64,000 nucleotides of DNA from Spongiibacter marinus. GTDB lineage: Bacteria > Pseudomonadota > Gammaproteobacteria > Pseudomonadales > Spongiibacteraceae. The stretch covers positions 147,667 to 211,666 of the forward strand of contig NZ_JAFBBD010000002.1 in the NCBI RefSeq assembly GCF_016906995.1. The letters run 5' to 3'. The position numbers were made by a program, and so were the translations under genes. The notes under the pieces were generated by a model. That model searched no databases and was not told where the DNA came from. It saw only the letters and a list, made by a program, of their open reading frames with translations. Shown piece by piece: positions 43,104 through 51,508 of this stretch. Position 1 is the first letter of the stretch. The number at the start of each line of letters is the position of its first letter.

Positions 43104-43828
43104 CTCCCGCTCTCGGTATTCCACTGGCTGAATTGCAGGCAACGCTGGCGACGCTGCAAGGGCAGTGCCCCCAGTTCGACCCACCGCGCCTGCGCGGCGT
43201 GGAAAGTCTGTTGGAGAAGGCGCAGCCGCAGCGACCGTCAGTGCAGGCGCCACTATTGCGCCGCGCGGCATCAATGCTTGCTGATTACCGGCGCGACTGT
43301 GAGCAATTCAGCGAGCAGCCGAGCCGCCTGGCTGGTGTGCTGGCGACTCACCGCCAGCAATTGGCGACTCGTCGCAGTGGGGCGGCTTCAGCCCTGCGAG
43401 CTCTGCAAGCCCAGCTAAACCGAGACACCCCGGATGACGCCGCCAGCGACGAAGCAAGTTCGCCGATCAGTGCCTTGCTCCGCCAGCAGGAATTTTCGCT
43501 GTTGGGCGCTTCCCAGAGCCATCCACCCGATAAGGCGACCAGCGAGCCGCCAAAAGAGCTGCGCGCATTGCGCCAATTGCGCAGCCGCCAGCGCCATCAG
43601 GATATCGAGCAGCGCATTGATCAGGCCATTCAAAACGCTCCTCAAGATCCCGGCCCTCTCAACCCGCAAATGCTGGCTATTCGCTCGCTGACCAATATGC
43701 GCGAACGCTCGCCGGCCTACCTGAAACAGTTTGTTGGCTACCTCGATACCTTATTGTGGTTAGAGGCGCAGCTGCCGGGTGAAGAAAGCGGTAAAGCCGG
43801 TAAGGGCAAGCGTCGCAAAGCGCGATAG
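43100..43828 (+). CDS. DUF2894 family protein, last gene of stator-like operon
   Basis: 242 residues, soluble, without signal peptide. It matches DUF2894 from memory: a C-terminal block with Gly-Pro-Leu-Asn-Pro-Gln-Met-Leu-Ala-Ile-Arg-Ser-Leu, then Met-Arg...Ser-Pro-Ala-Tyr-Leu-Lys-Gln-Phe-Val and Tyr-Leu-Asp-Thr-Leu-Leu-Trp-Leu-Glu. The N-terminal 70 residues are helical; the middle (about 110-160) is low-complexity. It ends in a very basic tail (Gly-Lys-Ala-Gly-Lys-Gly-Lys-Arg-Arg-Lys) suggesting contact with nucleic acid or acidic partners. The 4-bp overlap with the OmpA-like gene makes it part of the same transcript. Role unknown. Confidence 0.8.
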   Translation: MTPALGIPLAELQATLATLQGQCPQFDPPRLRGVESLLEKAQPQRPSVQAPLLRRAASMLADYRRDCEQFSEQPSRLAGVLATHRQQLATRRSGAASALRALQAQLNRDTPDDAASDEASSPISALLRQQEFSLLGASQSHPPDKATSEPPKELRALRQLRSRQRHQDIEQRIDQAIQNAPQDPGPLNPQMLAIRSLTNMRERSPAYLKQFVGYLDTLLWLEAQLPGEESGKAGKGKRRKAR

Positions 43829-43892
43829 TGGTGTCGCCTTCCTGTAGGCATTCTGTGCTAGGGTAGCGGGCAAATTTTATGAGGAAGCCGTC

Positions 43893-44663
43893 ATGAAAGC
43901 GCTCGATATCGCGACATCTGTTTTTGCCAGTTCCAGTCGTGCCTGGCGCGGCACCGCCGCCTTTGCATCGACCCCGAGCAAGCCGGAAAAATTACTTGAG
44001 CTCTACGAGTATGAGGGCTGTCCATTCTGTCGGCTCGTTCGGGAAGTACTGTGTGAGCTGGACCTGGATGCGATGATCTACCCTTGCCCGAAAGGCGGCA
44101 TGCGCTTTCGTGGCACCGCGATCGACTTGAGCGGTGCCAGCCAGTTCCCGCTGCTGGTCGACCCCAACAATGATGTGGTGCTACTGGAGTCTGCAGAGAT
44201 CATCGACTATCTCTACCACCAGTATGGTGGTGGTCGCCGCCGCGCCTCGCGGGGAGTATTGCGTCAGGTGGATATGTTGTCGTCGCTGGCGGCAACGGCA
44301 TTGCGATCGTCGCCAAAACCACGCGGTATGTATGCGGCGGAGTCCACAGCGCCCGCTGAGCCTTTGGAATTGTATAGCTTTGAGTCCAGCCCCTACGCGC
44401 GTTTGGTTAGAGAGCGTTTAAGCGAGTTGGAGATCCCTTACCGCCTGCGCAATTTCGCCAAGTCTCGTTGGCAGGAAATGGGGCCGCCGATCGTGCGCGA
44501 AAAATTCTTCCCCGATGCGCCAATAACCAGTGATAACCGGCTGCGTTTGCGGGAGCTAACCGGTCGCAGTCAGGTGCCGTACCTGGTCGACCCCAACACG
44601 GGGGTAGCGATGTTTGAGTCGACAGACATTATCGACTATCTCAATGAGACCTACGCCGAGTAA
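43893..44663 (+). CDS. Protein with two tandem glutaredoxin/GST-N-like thioredoxin-fold domains
   Basis: 256 residues. Domain 1 (about 30-110) begins Leu-Tyr-Glu-Tyr-Glu-Gly-Cys-Pro-Phe-Cys and ends with Phe-Pro-Leu-Leu-Val-Asp-Pro-Asn and Glu-Ile-Ile-Asp-Tyr-Leu. Domain 2 (about 160-256) repeats the plan: Leu-Tyr-Ser-Phe-Glu-Ser-Ser-Pro-Tyr-Ala, Val-Pro-Tyr-Leu-Val-Asp-Pro-Asn, Asp-Ile-Ile-Asp-Tyr-Leu. Only the first has the CPFC redox pair; in the second both cysteines are Ser and Ala, so it is probably a glutathione-binding or structural copy. Likely a cytoplasmic thiol-disulphide or glutathione-linked protein. It follows the stator-like operon by 64 bp on the same strand. Confidence 0.83.
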   Translation: MKALDIATSVFASSSRAWRGTAAFASTPSKPEKLLELYEYEGCPFCRLVREVLCELDLDAMIYPCPKGGMRFRGTAIDLSGASQFPLLVDPNNDVVLLESAEIIDYLYHQYGGGRRRASRGVLRQVDMLSSLAATALRSSPKPRGMYAAESTAPAEPLELYSFESSPYARLVRERLSELEIPYRLRNFAKSRWQEMGPPIVREKFFPDAPITSDNRLRLRELTGRSQVPYLVDPNTGVAMFESTDIIDYLNETYAE

Positions 44664-44681
44664 CCAGTTGGCTGGAAGTTG

Positions 44682-44707
44682 AAAAAAGGCGGCTGCATCG
44701 CAGCCGC
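44682..44707 (-). terminator. Rho-independent terminator of porin gene (minus strand)
   Basis: A 7-bp stem (GCGGCTG / CAGCCGC at 44689-44707) is followed on the minus strand by six T (44687-44682). It is 66 bp beyond the porin stop codon and 19 bp beyond the plus-strand gene's stop. Confidence 0.75.
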
Positions 44708-44772
44708 AAAGACCACAGCGGAGAGATCCGCGTGCATCGGGTGGGACTAAGACATTGGCCAGGGCTGTGTCT

Positions 44773-45939
44773 TTAAAATGACAGCGCCAAGCCCACGCTT
44801 ACGGCTTGGTTTTCCATCTCTTCAGAGCGGTGGTTGTCCGCCGTCAGCTCAGAGTATTCACCAGCAAGCACCAGCCCTGGCAGCAGGGTGTGGTAAACGC
44901 CGAGAGTGAGTTTTGCCTGCGTGTCGAGCTGGGTGTCCGTGTCGGCGGGTGCCAGCTCTACACTGGATTCACCGTAGTTAATGCCGAGTTTGGTGTCGCC
45001 GATCTGGTGGCTGAGCTGCACAAACCAGCCCTGGGTATCTCGCGCTTCACCATTGATGTCCGCGGCGTCGATAAACAGCCCGTAGTAGCCCACGCCGGTC
45101 GCGTCGAATGCCGATGCCATGAGACGGGTATTCCCCAGGCTGATGGCGGCGGTGAGGTCGACGGCCAGTGCTTCGTAGTTGTTGCCATTGGCAACATCCA
45201 CGCTTTGACGAAGGAAGGTGGTTGAGACAAAACCCCACTGGTGGTCAAAGCGCAGTTTGCCGTGCAGGCCCGGTTCCTGGCTGCCGGTATCGCCAACATA
45301 GCCATTGCCGCCAAAAGAAACTAAATCCAGTGGCTGGTATAAACCGATGGCGGTACTCACGCCGTTGCTGGCTTTGTAGTCATAGGTGATTTGCGAGAGG
45401 CGGTCGGCAAAAATATAGCCGTAACCGGCGCCGCCCAGACTGGTGTTAAGTGGGCTTTTTACGGCGAGCGGTGCCCCCACCGAGGCGAGAGACATGTCTT
45501 CTACCAGCACGTCTATGCCGTAGACGCCATAGGCGCGGCCTACCGTTAATGTGCCCACTTCATCGTTACCAACGGTGAAAAAAGCGCGCCAGGCTTCACC
45601 GTCGCCATTGCCATTGAAAGCAGCGTTGTCAGTGGTTCCCGGTTCAATGGCCACCGTCGCGCGAATGTCGAAGCCGTTGCGTTGGGTACTGGCACTGAGT
45701 TGAAAGCTTGCCGGGCTGTAACCGTTGGAAACGGCGCTGGCATCTTCGCCAGTGCACAGCAAGGCGTTACCCGCCACCGTTGGGGCGTTGTCGTCGCATT
45801 TGGCATACACCAGGTGGGTGTTGATATAGCCGCCGAAGCTAAGGGTCCAGTCGTCGGCGTTAATTTCCAGGGCCTGCGAGGCTGGCGCCGCTATCAGGAG
45901 GCTGCTGCCTAAGCAGCTGAGTAGGGTATGTTTGTTCAT
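44773..45939 (-). CDS. Outer-membrane porin (general/substrate porin type)
   Basis: 388 residues. A signal peptide (about 1-23) ends before Leu-Glu-Ile-Asn-Ala-Asp. The rest alternates polar and hydrophobic residues in amphipathic strands, with the Val-Gly-Arg-Ala-Tyr-Gly-Val-Tyr-Gly segment near 125 and a terminal Phe (Leu-Ala-Leu-Ser-Phe) for BAM recognition. This is a trimeric 16-strand-type porin by length. Two Cys at about 49 and 62 may pair in a loop. It is co-directional with the cyclase, GabD, sigma-54 regulator, permease and alcohol dehydrogenase genes and could bring their substrate through the outer membrane, although the 176-bp gap before it suggests its own promoter. Confidence 0.82.
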   Translation of the reverse strand: MNKHTLLSCLGSSLLIAAPASQALEINADDWTLSFGGYINTHLVYAKCDDNAPTVAGNALLCTGEDASAVSNGYSPASFQLSASTQRNGFDIRATVAIEPGTTDNAAFNGNGDGEAWRAFFTVGNDEVGTLTVGRAYGVYGIDVLVEDMSLASVGAPLAVKSPLNTSLGGAGYGYIFADRLSQITYDYKASNGVSTAIGLYQPLDLVSFGGNGYVGDTGSQEPGLHGKLRFDHQWGFVSTTFLRQSVDVANGNNYEALAVDLTAAISLGNTRLMASAFDATGVGYYGLFIDAADINGEARDTQGWFVQLSHQIGDTKLGINYGESSVELAPADTDTQLDTQAKLTLGVYHTLLPGLVLAGEYSELTADNHRSEEMENQAVSVGLALSF

Positions 45940-46115
45940 GTGAGTGTCCTTGTTATTTTGCCGTTATTCGGCAGTTATCTCGATATCGTGCTGACCTTTC
46001 CCGCAGGCATTTTTCGGCCAAAAGCAAAATTCCGGCGCAGCCGTTCCCCAGGGCAGTGACCGAGGCCATTGCCCGAAGGGGAGCCCGCACAGGCGGGCAC
46101 TAGGGAAGGGTGGTG

Positions 46116-47165
46116 TTACTTAATAACGATGGGATTAACGGGAGAGCCGGAGCCGCCTTTCATTTTCAGTGGCGCAGCATTGAAGAAGAAGCTGTAGCGA
46201 CCGTCTTTCGCGCTGGACTCTGCCAGGTCGTCCAGCCAGTAGATTTCTGACAGCACAATACCCAGGTCGCGGATCAGCGCGCCGTGCAGGGGAATGACAT
46301 AGTTGTCGCCATCGATGACTTGGTTGGCGCGTTCAATGGCCAGGTTGTCGGCAGCGATCACGGGGATCTCCATCTTGTCTAACCATTTGATCAAGGCGGT
46401 GCTGTAGCACAGGCCGGGTTCGGTTTGCGCATTCCAGTTTTGCTTGTCGTTTTCGTCGTAGAAGCGGCCCATAGAGCCGGTGCGGATCAACAGAATGTCA
46501 CGCTTCTCAATATCGACCTTCTGGCGCTTGGCGGTTGCCTTGATATCGTCGAGGTTAATGCAGGCATTTGGTGCCAGGCGGTGGTTCTTATCACCCATTG
46601 CGCGGCCAACATCGAGCAGTACACCGCGCCCGGCAATACCGGCTTCACCCAGCGTGCCAATATCCACAAAGCTGTGGCCGTGAGTGGTGGTGTCGGCAGA
46701 CTTACCGTTGTACACCTTGTCGCCATACCACGCGTGGCCGAGGGCATCGACGTGAGTAGTGCCTTGCAGGTACATAAATACAGCGTCGTCAGAATACTTC
46801 ACGCCGCCGGGCAGTTCGTTAATTTTATTGGATGAGTAGATGCTTTCATCCTGAGACATAAAGTGCATAACCGGTACGCGGCCGGGGAAGACCGGGCCAA
46901 CACCGTGGGTCATGGGCAGCTGCAAGGTGAAGCGTTCGCCGGTTTTTATCTCGGCAACCCCGCGTAATACTTGTTTGCCATCGAGGTAGTTGAGGCCGCC
47001 GATCTGGTCTTCCTTGCCCCATTTGCCCCAGTTGTTGGGGGACTTTTTCTGCAGCGCTTCGATGTCGCCGGCCGCATGACTAGCGGCGGCGCCGAACAAA
47101 CCGATACAACTCGCCAGTGCCATACCAGCGAAACGTTTGCGTGTGTTGTGCAGAGAGCTGATCAT
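46116..47165 (-). CDS. Exported cyclase-family metal-dependent hydrolase (PF04199)
   Basis: 349 residues from the ATG at 47165, selected for its AAAGGAAG ribosome site. A signal peptide ends Ser-His-Ala-Ala (about residue 32), so the enzyme is periplasmic. Cyclase-family landmarks: Leu-Pro-Met-Thr-His-Gly-Val, then Gly-Thr-Thr-His-Val-Asp-Ala-Leu-Gly-His near the middle (the metal-binding HxDxxxH pattern) and Ile-Pro-Leu-His-Gly-Ala-Leu-Ile. Relatives include kynurenine formamidase and isatin hydrolase, which open amides or lactams. It follows gabD by 87 bp. In this cluster it could open a lactone, ester or amide outside the inner membrane before uptake (inference). Confidence 0.85.
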   Translation of the reverse strand: MISSLHNTRKRFAGMALASCIGLFGAAASHAAGDIEALQKKSPNNWGKWGKEDQIGGLNYLDGKQVLRGVAEIKTGERFTLQLPMTHGVGPVFPGRVPVMHFMSQDESIYSSNKINELPGGVKYSDDAVFMYLQGTTHVDALGHAWYGDKVYNGKSADTTTHGHSFVDIGTLGEAGIAGRGVLLDVGRAMGDKNHRLAPNACINLDDIKATAKRQKVDIEKRDILLIRTGSMGRFYDENDKQNWNAQTEPGLCYSTALIKWLDKMEIPVIAADNLAIERANQVIDGDNYVIPLHGALIRDLGIVLSEIYWLDDLAESSAKDGRYSFFFNAAPLKMKGGSGSPVNPIVIK

Positions 47166-47252
47166 ACTATGCTTCCTTTTGCTGTTTATTGTCGTCATTC
47201 AATGACCTATCTATGCGGTGCGGTGTGCACCGCCTTCCTCGTTGCAGGCGGC

Positions 47253-48710
47253 TTACCGCGCAGCAATGTGGTAACACCGGTATTTCAGTTCGGTGTAATC
47301 CTCGATACCAAAGTGCGAACCCTCGCGGCCGAAACCGCTGGACTTAATGCCGCCGAAGGGGGCTACAGCGGTGGAGATCATGCCGGTGTTGATGCCGACC
47401 ATGCCGTACTCCAGCTCTTCTGTGGTGCGCTCAATGGTGTGTATGTTGTTTGAAAATAGGTAGGCGGCCAGACCAAACTCGGTAGCGTTTGCCGCCGCGA
47501 TCACCTCGGCCTCGTCGCTAAAGGGGAACAGGGGGATGAGTGGCCCGAAAGTTTCTTCGCGGGCGCAGAGCATGTCGCGATTGGCATTGCCGATAACGCT
47601 CGGTTGAAACCAGTTGTCTCCCCGCTCGTGACGTTCGCCGCCACACAGCAGCTCTGCGCCTTTGCCAAGGGCATCGTCGATCTGCGCCTTCACTTTGTCG
47701 GCGGCGTCGCGGCTGATTAATGGGCCGATATCGGTGTCGGGCTCCGAGCCCGGGCCAACACGCAGGTTGGCGACTTTTGCCTGCAGGCGTTCGCTGAATT
47801 TGGCGTAGACGCCGCGCTGCACATATACCCGGTTGGGGCAGACGCAGGTTTGCCCGGCGTTGCGGAATTTACCCTTAATCAACTCGTCGGTGGCATGCTC
47901 GATGTCGGCGTCGTCAAATACGATGAACGGTGCATTGCCGCCAAGTTCGAGTGACAGTTTTTTCAGGTTGGCGGCGCTGTCGGCCATCAGTTTTGCGCCG
48001 ACCGCCGTCGAGCCGGTAAAGCTGAGCTTGCGTACAACAGGGCTGGCGGTAAGGACATTACCGATATCGGGCGCGTGGCCGCTAATCACGTTAAACACCC
48101 CCGCGGGCAGGCCGGCATGCTCGGCCAGGGCCGCGAGAGCAAACGCCGACAACGGGGTTTCCAGAGCGGGCTTTACGATAATTGAACAACCCGCTGCCAA
48201 TGCCGGAGCCACTTTGCGGGCGATCATTGCTGCGGGAAAATTCCACGGTGTGATGGCCGCGCAAACGCCGACGGCTTCGCGGGTGACCACAATGCGTTTG
48301 TCAGCCTGATGGCCGGGGATGGTTTCGCCATACAGGCGCCGGGCTTCCTCGGCGAACCATTCGATGTAGCTGGCGGCGTACAGGACTTCACCTTCGGCTT
48401 CCGCGACGGGTTTGCCCTGCTCCAGTGACATCAGTTCGCCAAGGCCACGGCTGTTTTCCACCACAAGCTGGTGCCAGCGCTTTAGCAAGGTTGCTCGCTC
48501 GTCTGCACTGCGCTGACGCCATTCGCGCTGCGCGCGCTCGGCTGCCTGAATGGCGCGCTCAGTGTCTGCCGCACCCATCATTGGTACGTGAGTAATGACC
48601 TCGCCGTTTGCCGGGTTGTGAACAGCGGCGGTATCGCTGCTGGACAGCCATTGACCGTCGATAAAACACTGATTTTTGAAAAAGGGCGTATTGGCTAAAT
48701 TCACGTTCAC
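47253..48710 (-). CDS. gabD: NAD(P)-dependent succinate-semialdehyde dehydrogenase
   Basis: 485 residues; GTG at 48710, or a second GTG two codons in, better spaced from an AGGA site. Aldehyde dehydrogenase motifs: Thr-Pro-Trp-Asn-Phe-Pro at 154-159, NAD loop Phe-Thr-Gly-Ser-Thr-Ala-Val-Gly at 231-238, general base Glu255 in Leu-Glu-Leu-Gly-Gly-Asn-Ala-Pro, catalytic Cys289 in Gly-Gln-Thr-Cys-Val-Cys. The second Cys of that CVCPNR stretch is characteristic of GabD. It oxidises succinic or a related semialdehyde to the acid. It lies 8 bp after the sigma-54 regulator gene and belongs to the same transcript as the permease, making it the second oxidation step after the alcohol dehydrogenase. Confidence 0.88.
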   Translation of the reverse strand: MNVNLANTPFFKNQCFIDGQWLSSSDTAAVHNPANGEVITHVPMMGAADTERAIQAAERAQREWRQRSADERATLLKRWHQLVVENSRGLGELMSLEQGKPVAEAEGEVLYAASYIEWFAEEARRLYGETIPGHQADKRIVVTREAVGVCAAITPWNFPAAMIARKVAPALAAGCSIIVKPALETPLSAFALAALAEHAGLPAGVFNVISGHAPDIGNVLTASPVVRKLSFTGSTAVGAKLMADSAANLKKLSLELGGNAPFIVFDDADIEHATDELIKGKFRNAGQTCVCPNRVYVQRGVYAKFSERLQAKVANLRVGPGSEPDTDIGPLISRDAADKVKAQIDDALGKGAELLCGGERHERGDNWFQPSVIGNANRDMLCAREETFGPLIPLFPFSDEAEVIAAANATEFGLAAYLFSNNIHTIERTTEELEYGMVGINTGMISTAVAPFGGIKSSGFGREGSHFGIEDYTELKYRCYHIAAR

Positions 48711-48718
48711 ATCCTGAG

Positions 48719-50089
48719 TTATTGGTTCACGTCGGTCTTCCAGCGCTGGGATTTCTTCACCAGCGTGGATTGGTCTATACCCAAAGAGGCCGCTGCTGCA
48801 CGGGTGGTGCGATGCTGTTGCAGTGCGGTGGTGATCAGGCGTTTTTCCAGTGCGGCAACTTGTTCTTTCAGAGTGCCGGCAATGCCTGGCTCGCCAGGTT
48901 GAAGCGTGGGTTGCACCTCAGCGGGCAGGTCGTTGGGGCCGATGGTCTCGCCCGTGGCACTGAGCAATAGTCGCTCGGTAAGGTTCATCAATTCGCGAAC
49001 ATTGCCGGGCCAGGAGTAATTGATCAGTCGCTCAACGGCTTCCGGGTCCAGTTGTTTGGTGACCTGGTATTGCTCGGCAAAAAATTGCAGGTAGTGGTTG
49101 AGCAGCGGAATGATCTCGTCTTTGCGCTGGCGCAGCGGCGGCAGGGTAATGGGCACAACACACAGGCGGTAATAGAGGTCCTCGCGGAATCGACCGCGGG
49201 CAACGGCCTCTTTCAAGTCGTGATGCGTCGCGGTGATCAACCGAATATTGGTATCTTTAAAGCGGGTGGCGCCCAGCGGCAGGAAGCGATTTTCCTCAAC
49301 AACTTTCAGCAGTTTTGCCTGCAGCGCCAGCGGCAGGTCGCCAATCTCGTCGAGGAACAGCGTGCCGCCATGGGCAATATCCAGCAGCCCGTCCTTGCCG
49401 CGATTACTGGCACCGGTAAAGGCACCGGCCACATAGCCAAACAGCTCGGCTTCAATCAAACCTTCTGGCATGGCGGCGCAGTTCAGTGAGATGAACGGCC
49501 CGTCGCTGCGTTCGCTGTGTTGATGGATAAACTGTGCCAGCAGTGTTTTGCCGGTACCGGTCTCACCTTGTATCAGCACTTTTACCAGTGTTGGTGCAAT
49601 GCGTTCCGCAAGCTCATAGCACGCCTGGGAACGGTTGCTGAGAATAATGCTGCTATCCAAGGCCGTATCCGGCGCTTTTAGGCTGTATTCCTGACGGGTG
49701 TTAATAATTTGCTCAAGCTGCTCCTGGGCATGCTTGGCATTCAGTAGCTCGGTTATATCGCGAACATTGGTAATCACATATTGCAGCTCGCCCTGTTCAT
49801 TGAACATAGGGTTGCCACTCACCACAATTTTGCGGCTGTCGTGAATGGTTTGCACCAGCGTTACCGGCTCCTGCTCGCGGATCACTTCCAGCGAAACGGA
49901 CTTGGAGATATACCCCGCTTTGACGAGCTCGGTCATATGTTTACCAACGACTTTGTGCCGCTGGATGCCGGTAATTCGTTCGTAGGCGCGGTTTATGGTG
50001 AGCGTCAGGCCATTTTCGTCGGTGATGTACACGCCGTCTTGCAGGGTGTCGAGCACTGGCTGCAGCAGCGCTAACTCAAGCTTATCCAT
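48719..50089 (-). CDS. Sigma-54 dependent transcriptional activator with PAS sensor
   Basis: 456 residues. PAS domain at about 10-115 (Asp-Gly-Val-Tyr-Ile-Thr-Asp, Ile-Thr-Gly), a short coiled linker, AAA+ domain at about 145-380 with Walker A Gly-Glu-Thr-Gly-Thr-Gly-Lys-Thr (175-182), the sigma-54 contact loop Gly-Ala-Phe-Thr-Gly-Ala (222-227), Walker B (241-248) and the arginine finger region, then a C-terminal Fis-type helix-turn-helix (about 415-450). The PAS domain rather than a receiver suggests direct ligand or redox sensing. It overlaps the permease gene by 8 bp. The obvious target is the -24/-12 promoter at 52703-52718 upstream of the alcohol dehydrogenase gene. Confidence 0.92.
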   Translation of the reverse strand: MDKLELALLQPVLDTLQDGVYITDENGLTLTINRAYERITGIQRHKVVGKHMTELVKAGYISKSVSLEVIREQEPVTLVQTIHDSRKIVVSGNPMFNEQGELQYVITNVRDITELLNAKHAQEQLEQIINTRQEYSLKAPDTALDSSIILSNRSQACYELAERIAPTLVKVLIQGETGTGKTLLAQFIHQHSERSDGPFISLNCAAMPEGLIEAELFGYVAGAFTGASNRGKDGLLDIAHGGTLFLDEIGDLPLALQAKLLKVVEENRFLPLGATRFKDTNIRLITATHHDLKEAVARGRFREDLYYRLCVVPITLPPLRQRKDEIIPLLNHYLQFFAEQYQVTKQLDPEAVERLINYSWPGNVRELMNLTERLLLSATGETIGPNDLPAEVQPTLQPGEPGIAGTLKEQVAALEKRLITTALQQHRTTRAAAASLGIDQSTLVKKSQRWKTDVNQ

Positions 50090-51467
50090 TGTTCACCTCG
50101 TTTTGGTCTTTGGTGAACGTGGTGTCGACGTCGCCTTTGAAAAAGTTGCGGCCGTAGATCAGCGCGGTGAGTAAGATGCCAGCGGCAAACGCCCAGGTGG
50201 CGCCTTTAATGGTTAAGATGGCGGCGATGACGCCGGCAATGCCGAGGTCGCGCTGGCTGCGCGCTTCCATCACACCAATGCGTACGCTGACAAAGCCCTG
50301 TATCAATAAGGTAAGCGCCAGTGCGATACCGAGAATGGGTTGCACAAGGCTGACAATTGGCAGCAGCAAAAGGCCGGTGTTGGTTCCCCAGCGGAAGGAG
50401 CCCGAACCGCCGAAGATGGAGTTCATTGACGCTTTGCCCTGTTTGTAGCGCTCAACAATAACCACGTGCATTGCCGCCCACAGCGGGCCGCACATCACCA
50501 CATCGGGGCCGAGTATGCTCATAAGAAAATTGCGCCCGCCAAAAATCATGTGCGCCCGGTTGGGGTCGTAGTCGATTTTTTCGTCTTGGCGAACCGCATC
50601 GGCCTCGGCGAGAATTGCCTTGCTTTGCAGTACATCGCCGAACAACACGATATAGGCAGCGAGAACGGTGGGCAGGGCAGTGACGAACATGGCTAGCGGT
50701 GGCAGGCCAAGGCCAAACACGGTGTAGTCACTGAACATCAGTGCGAAGTTGGGTTGGGTAAAGCCCCAGGTAATATCGGGCCACGGCGCTTCGCCGGCCA
50801 GCGGCGCAACGATTACGGCCAGGGCAATGATGGGGAAAATCCCCAGCTTGGCGAGGTTGGCCCAGCCGTGGCTGCGTTGGCGAAGCGTGGCAAAGTGCTT
50901 GGAAAAAATCAGGTAAAACGCAATGCCCACCGCGATGCTGATGGTGATGGGGTATTGGTCAAAGCGGCCGCCTTCTTTAAAGACAATGGCGATGGCGGCA
51001 ATGCCCGCCCCCATGATAATGCCCGACTTGATTGCCGCGGGGATCATGTGAACAACCTTTGCCGCTAGCCGGGTTCTTCCCAGCGTTAGTGCGAATATCC
51101 CCAGCATCATCTGAAAGGCGATCAAGGCGTGAACGCGGTCGCTGCCCGGCGCAAAGGTTTCCACATAGGCGATCAGCAAGGGAATGGCAGGCGTGATCCA
51201 GCCGGGGATTACCGGGTCGCCAAGCAGGTGGTGAAGCAGATAGAACAGACCGTTGAGCATCACGATGGCGATTGCTGCTTCAAAGGGCATGCCCAGCAGC
51301 TCGACCATCAGCGGGATGGCCGCGAGATCTACCGCGCACATCAGCAGGCCCTGCAGGTAGTCGGGCAGCTCAAAGCGATAGTGGATAAATGGCAGCCTTA
51401 GCTTGAAAGGGCCAAGGGGAATGTACGGCGATTCATCGCCGTCGCGTCGTTGTTGCCATGCAGTCAT
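50082..51467 (-). CDS. Multi-pass permease, possibly NCS2/SLC23-like
   Basis: 461 residues with about 12-13 predicted membrane helices starting near residue 35. The Gly-Trp-Ile-Thr-Pro-Ala-Ile-Pro segment at about 89-96, and a second half-repeat with Gly-Leu-Gly-Leu-Pro-Pro, suggest the inverted-repeat fold of the nucleobase/ascorbate (NCS2) or SulP group, but I cannot assign a family with certainty. The N-terminal 30 residues are cytoplasmic and charged. Its start lies 41 bp after the alcohol dehydrogenase stop and its end overlaps the activator gene, so it is the inner-membrane transporter of this catabolic unit. The substrate is unknown; an organic acid or alcohol is plausible. Confidence 0.7.
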   Translation of the reverse strand: MTAWQQRRDGDESPYIPLGPFKLRLPFIHYRFELPDYLQGLLMCAVDLAAIPLMVELLGMPFEAAIAIVMLNGLFYLLHHLLGDPVIPGWITPAIPLLIAYVETFAPGSDRVHALIAFQMMLGIFALTLGRTRLAAKVVHMIPAAIKSGIIMGAGIAAIAIVFKEGGRFDQYPITISIAVGIAFYLIFSKHFATLRQRSHGWANLAKLGIFPIIALAVIVAPLAGEAPWPDITWGFTQPNFALMFSDYTVFGLGLPPLAMFVTALPTVLAAYIVLFGDVLQSKAILAEADAVRQDEKIDYDPNRAHMIFGGRNFLMSILGPDVVMCGPLWAAMHVVIVERYKQGKASMNSIFGGSGSFRWGTNTGLLLLPIVSLVQPILGIALALTLLIQGFVSVRIGVMEARSQRDLGIAGVIAAILTIKGATWAFAAGILLTALIYGRNFFKGDVDTTFTKDQNEVNNG

Positions 51468-51508
51468 GGTGAGTCCCTTTATTGTTTTATTGGATCGCGG
51501 TGAGGCGC

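Noticed and set aside
39413-43828. Complete Zorya anti-phage system
   Set aside because: Only the motor pair resembles ZorA/ZorB. No ZorC, ZorD helicase/nuclease or ZorE HNH gene is next to it, and the two soluble genes are DUF3348 and DUF2894 types.
47220-47233. GCGGTG-TG-CACCGC hairpin as terminator between gabD and the cyclase gene
   Set aside because: The loop is only 2 nt and no T run follows in the direction of transcription; more likely a chance GC dyad.
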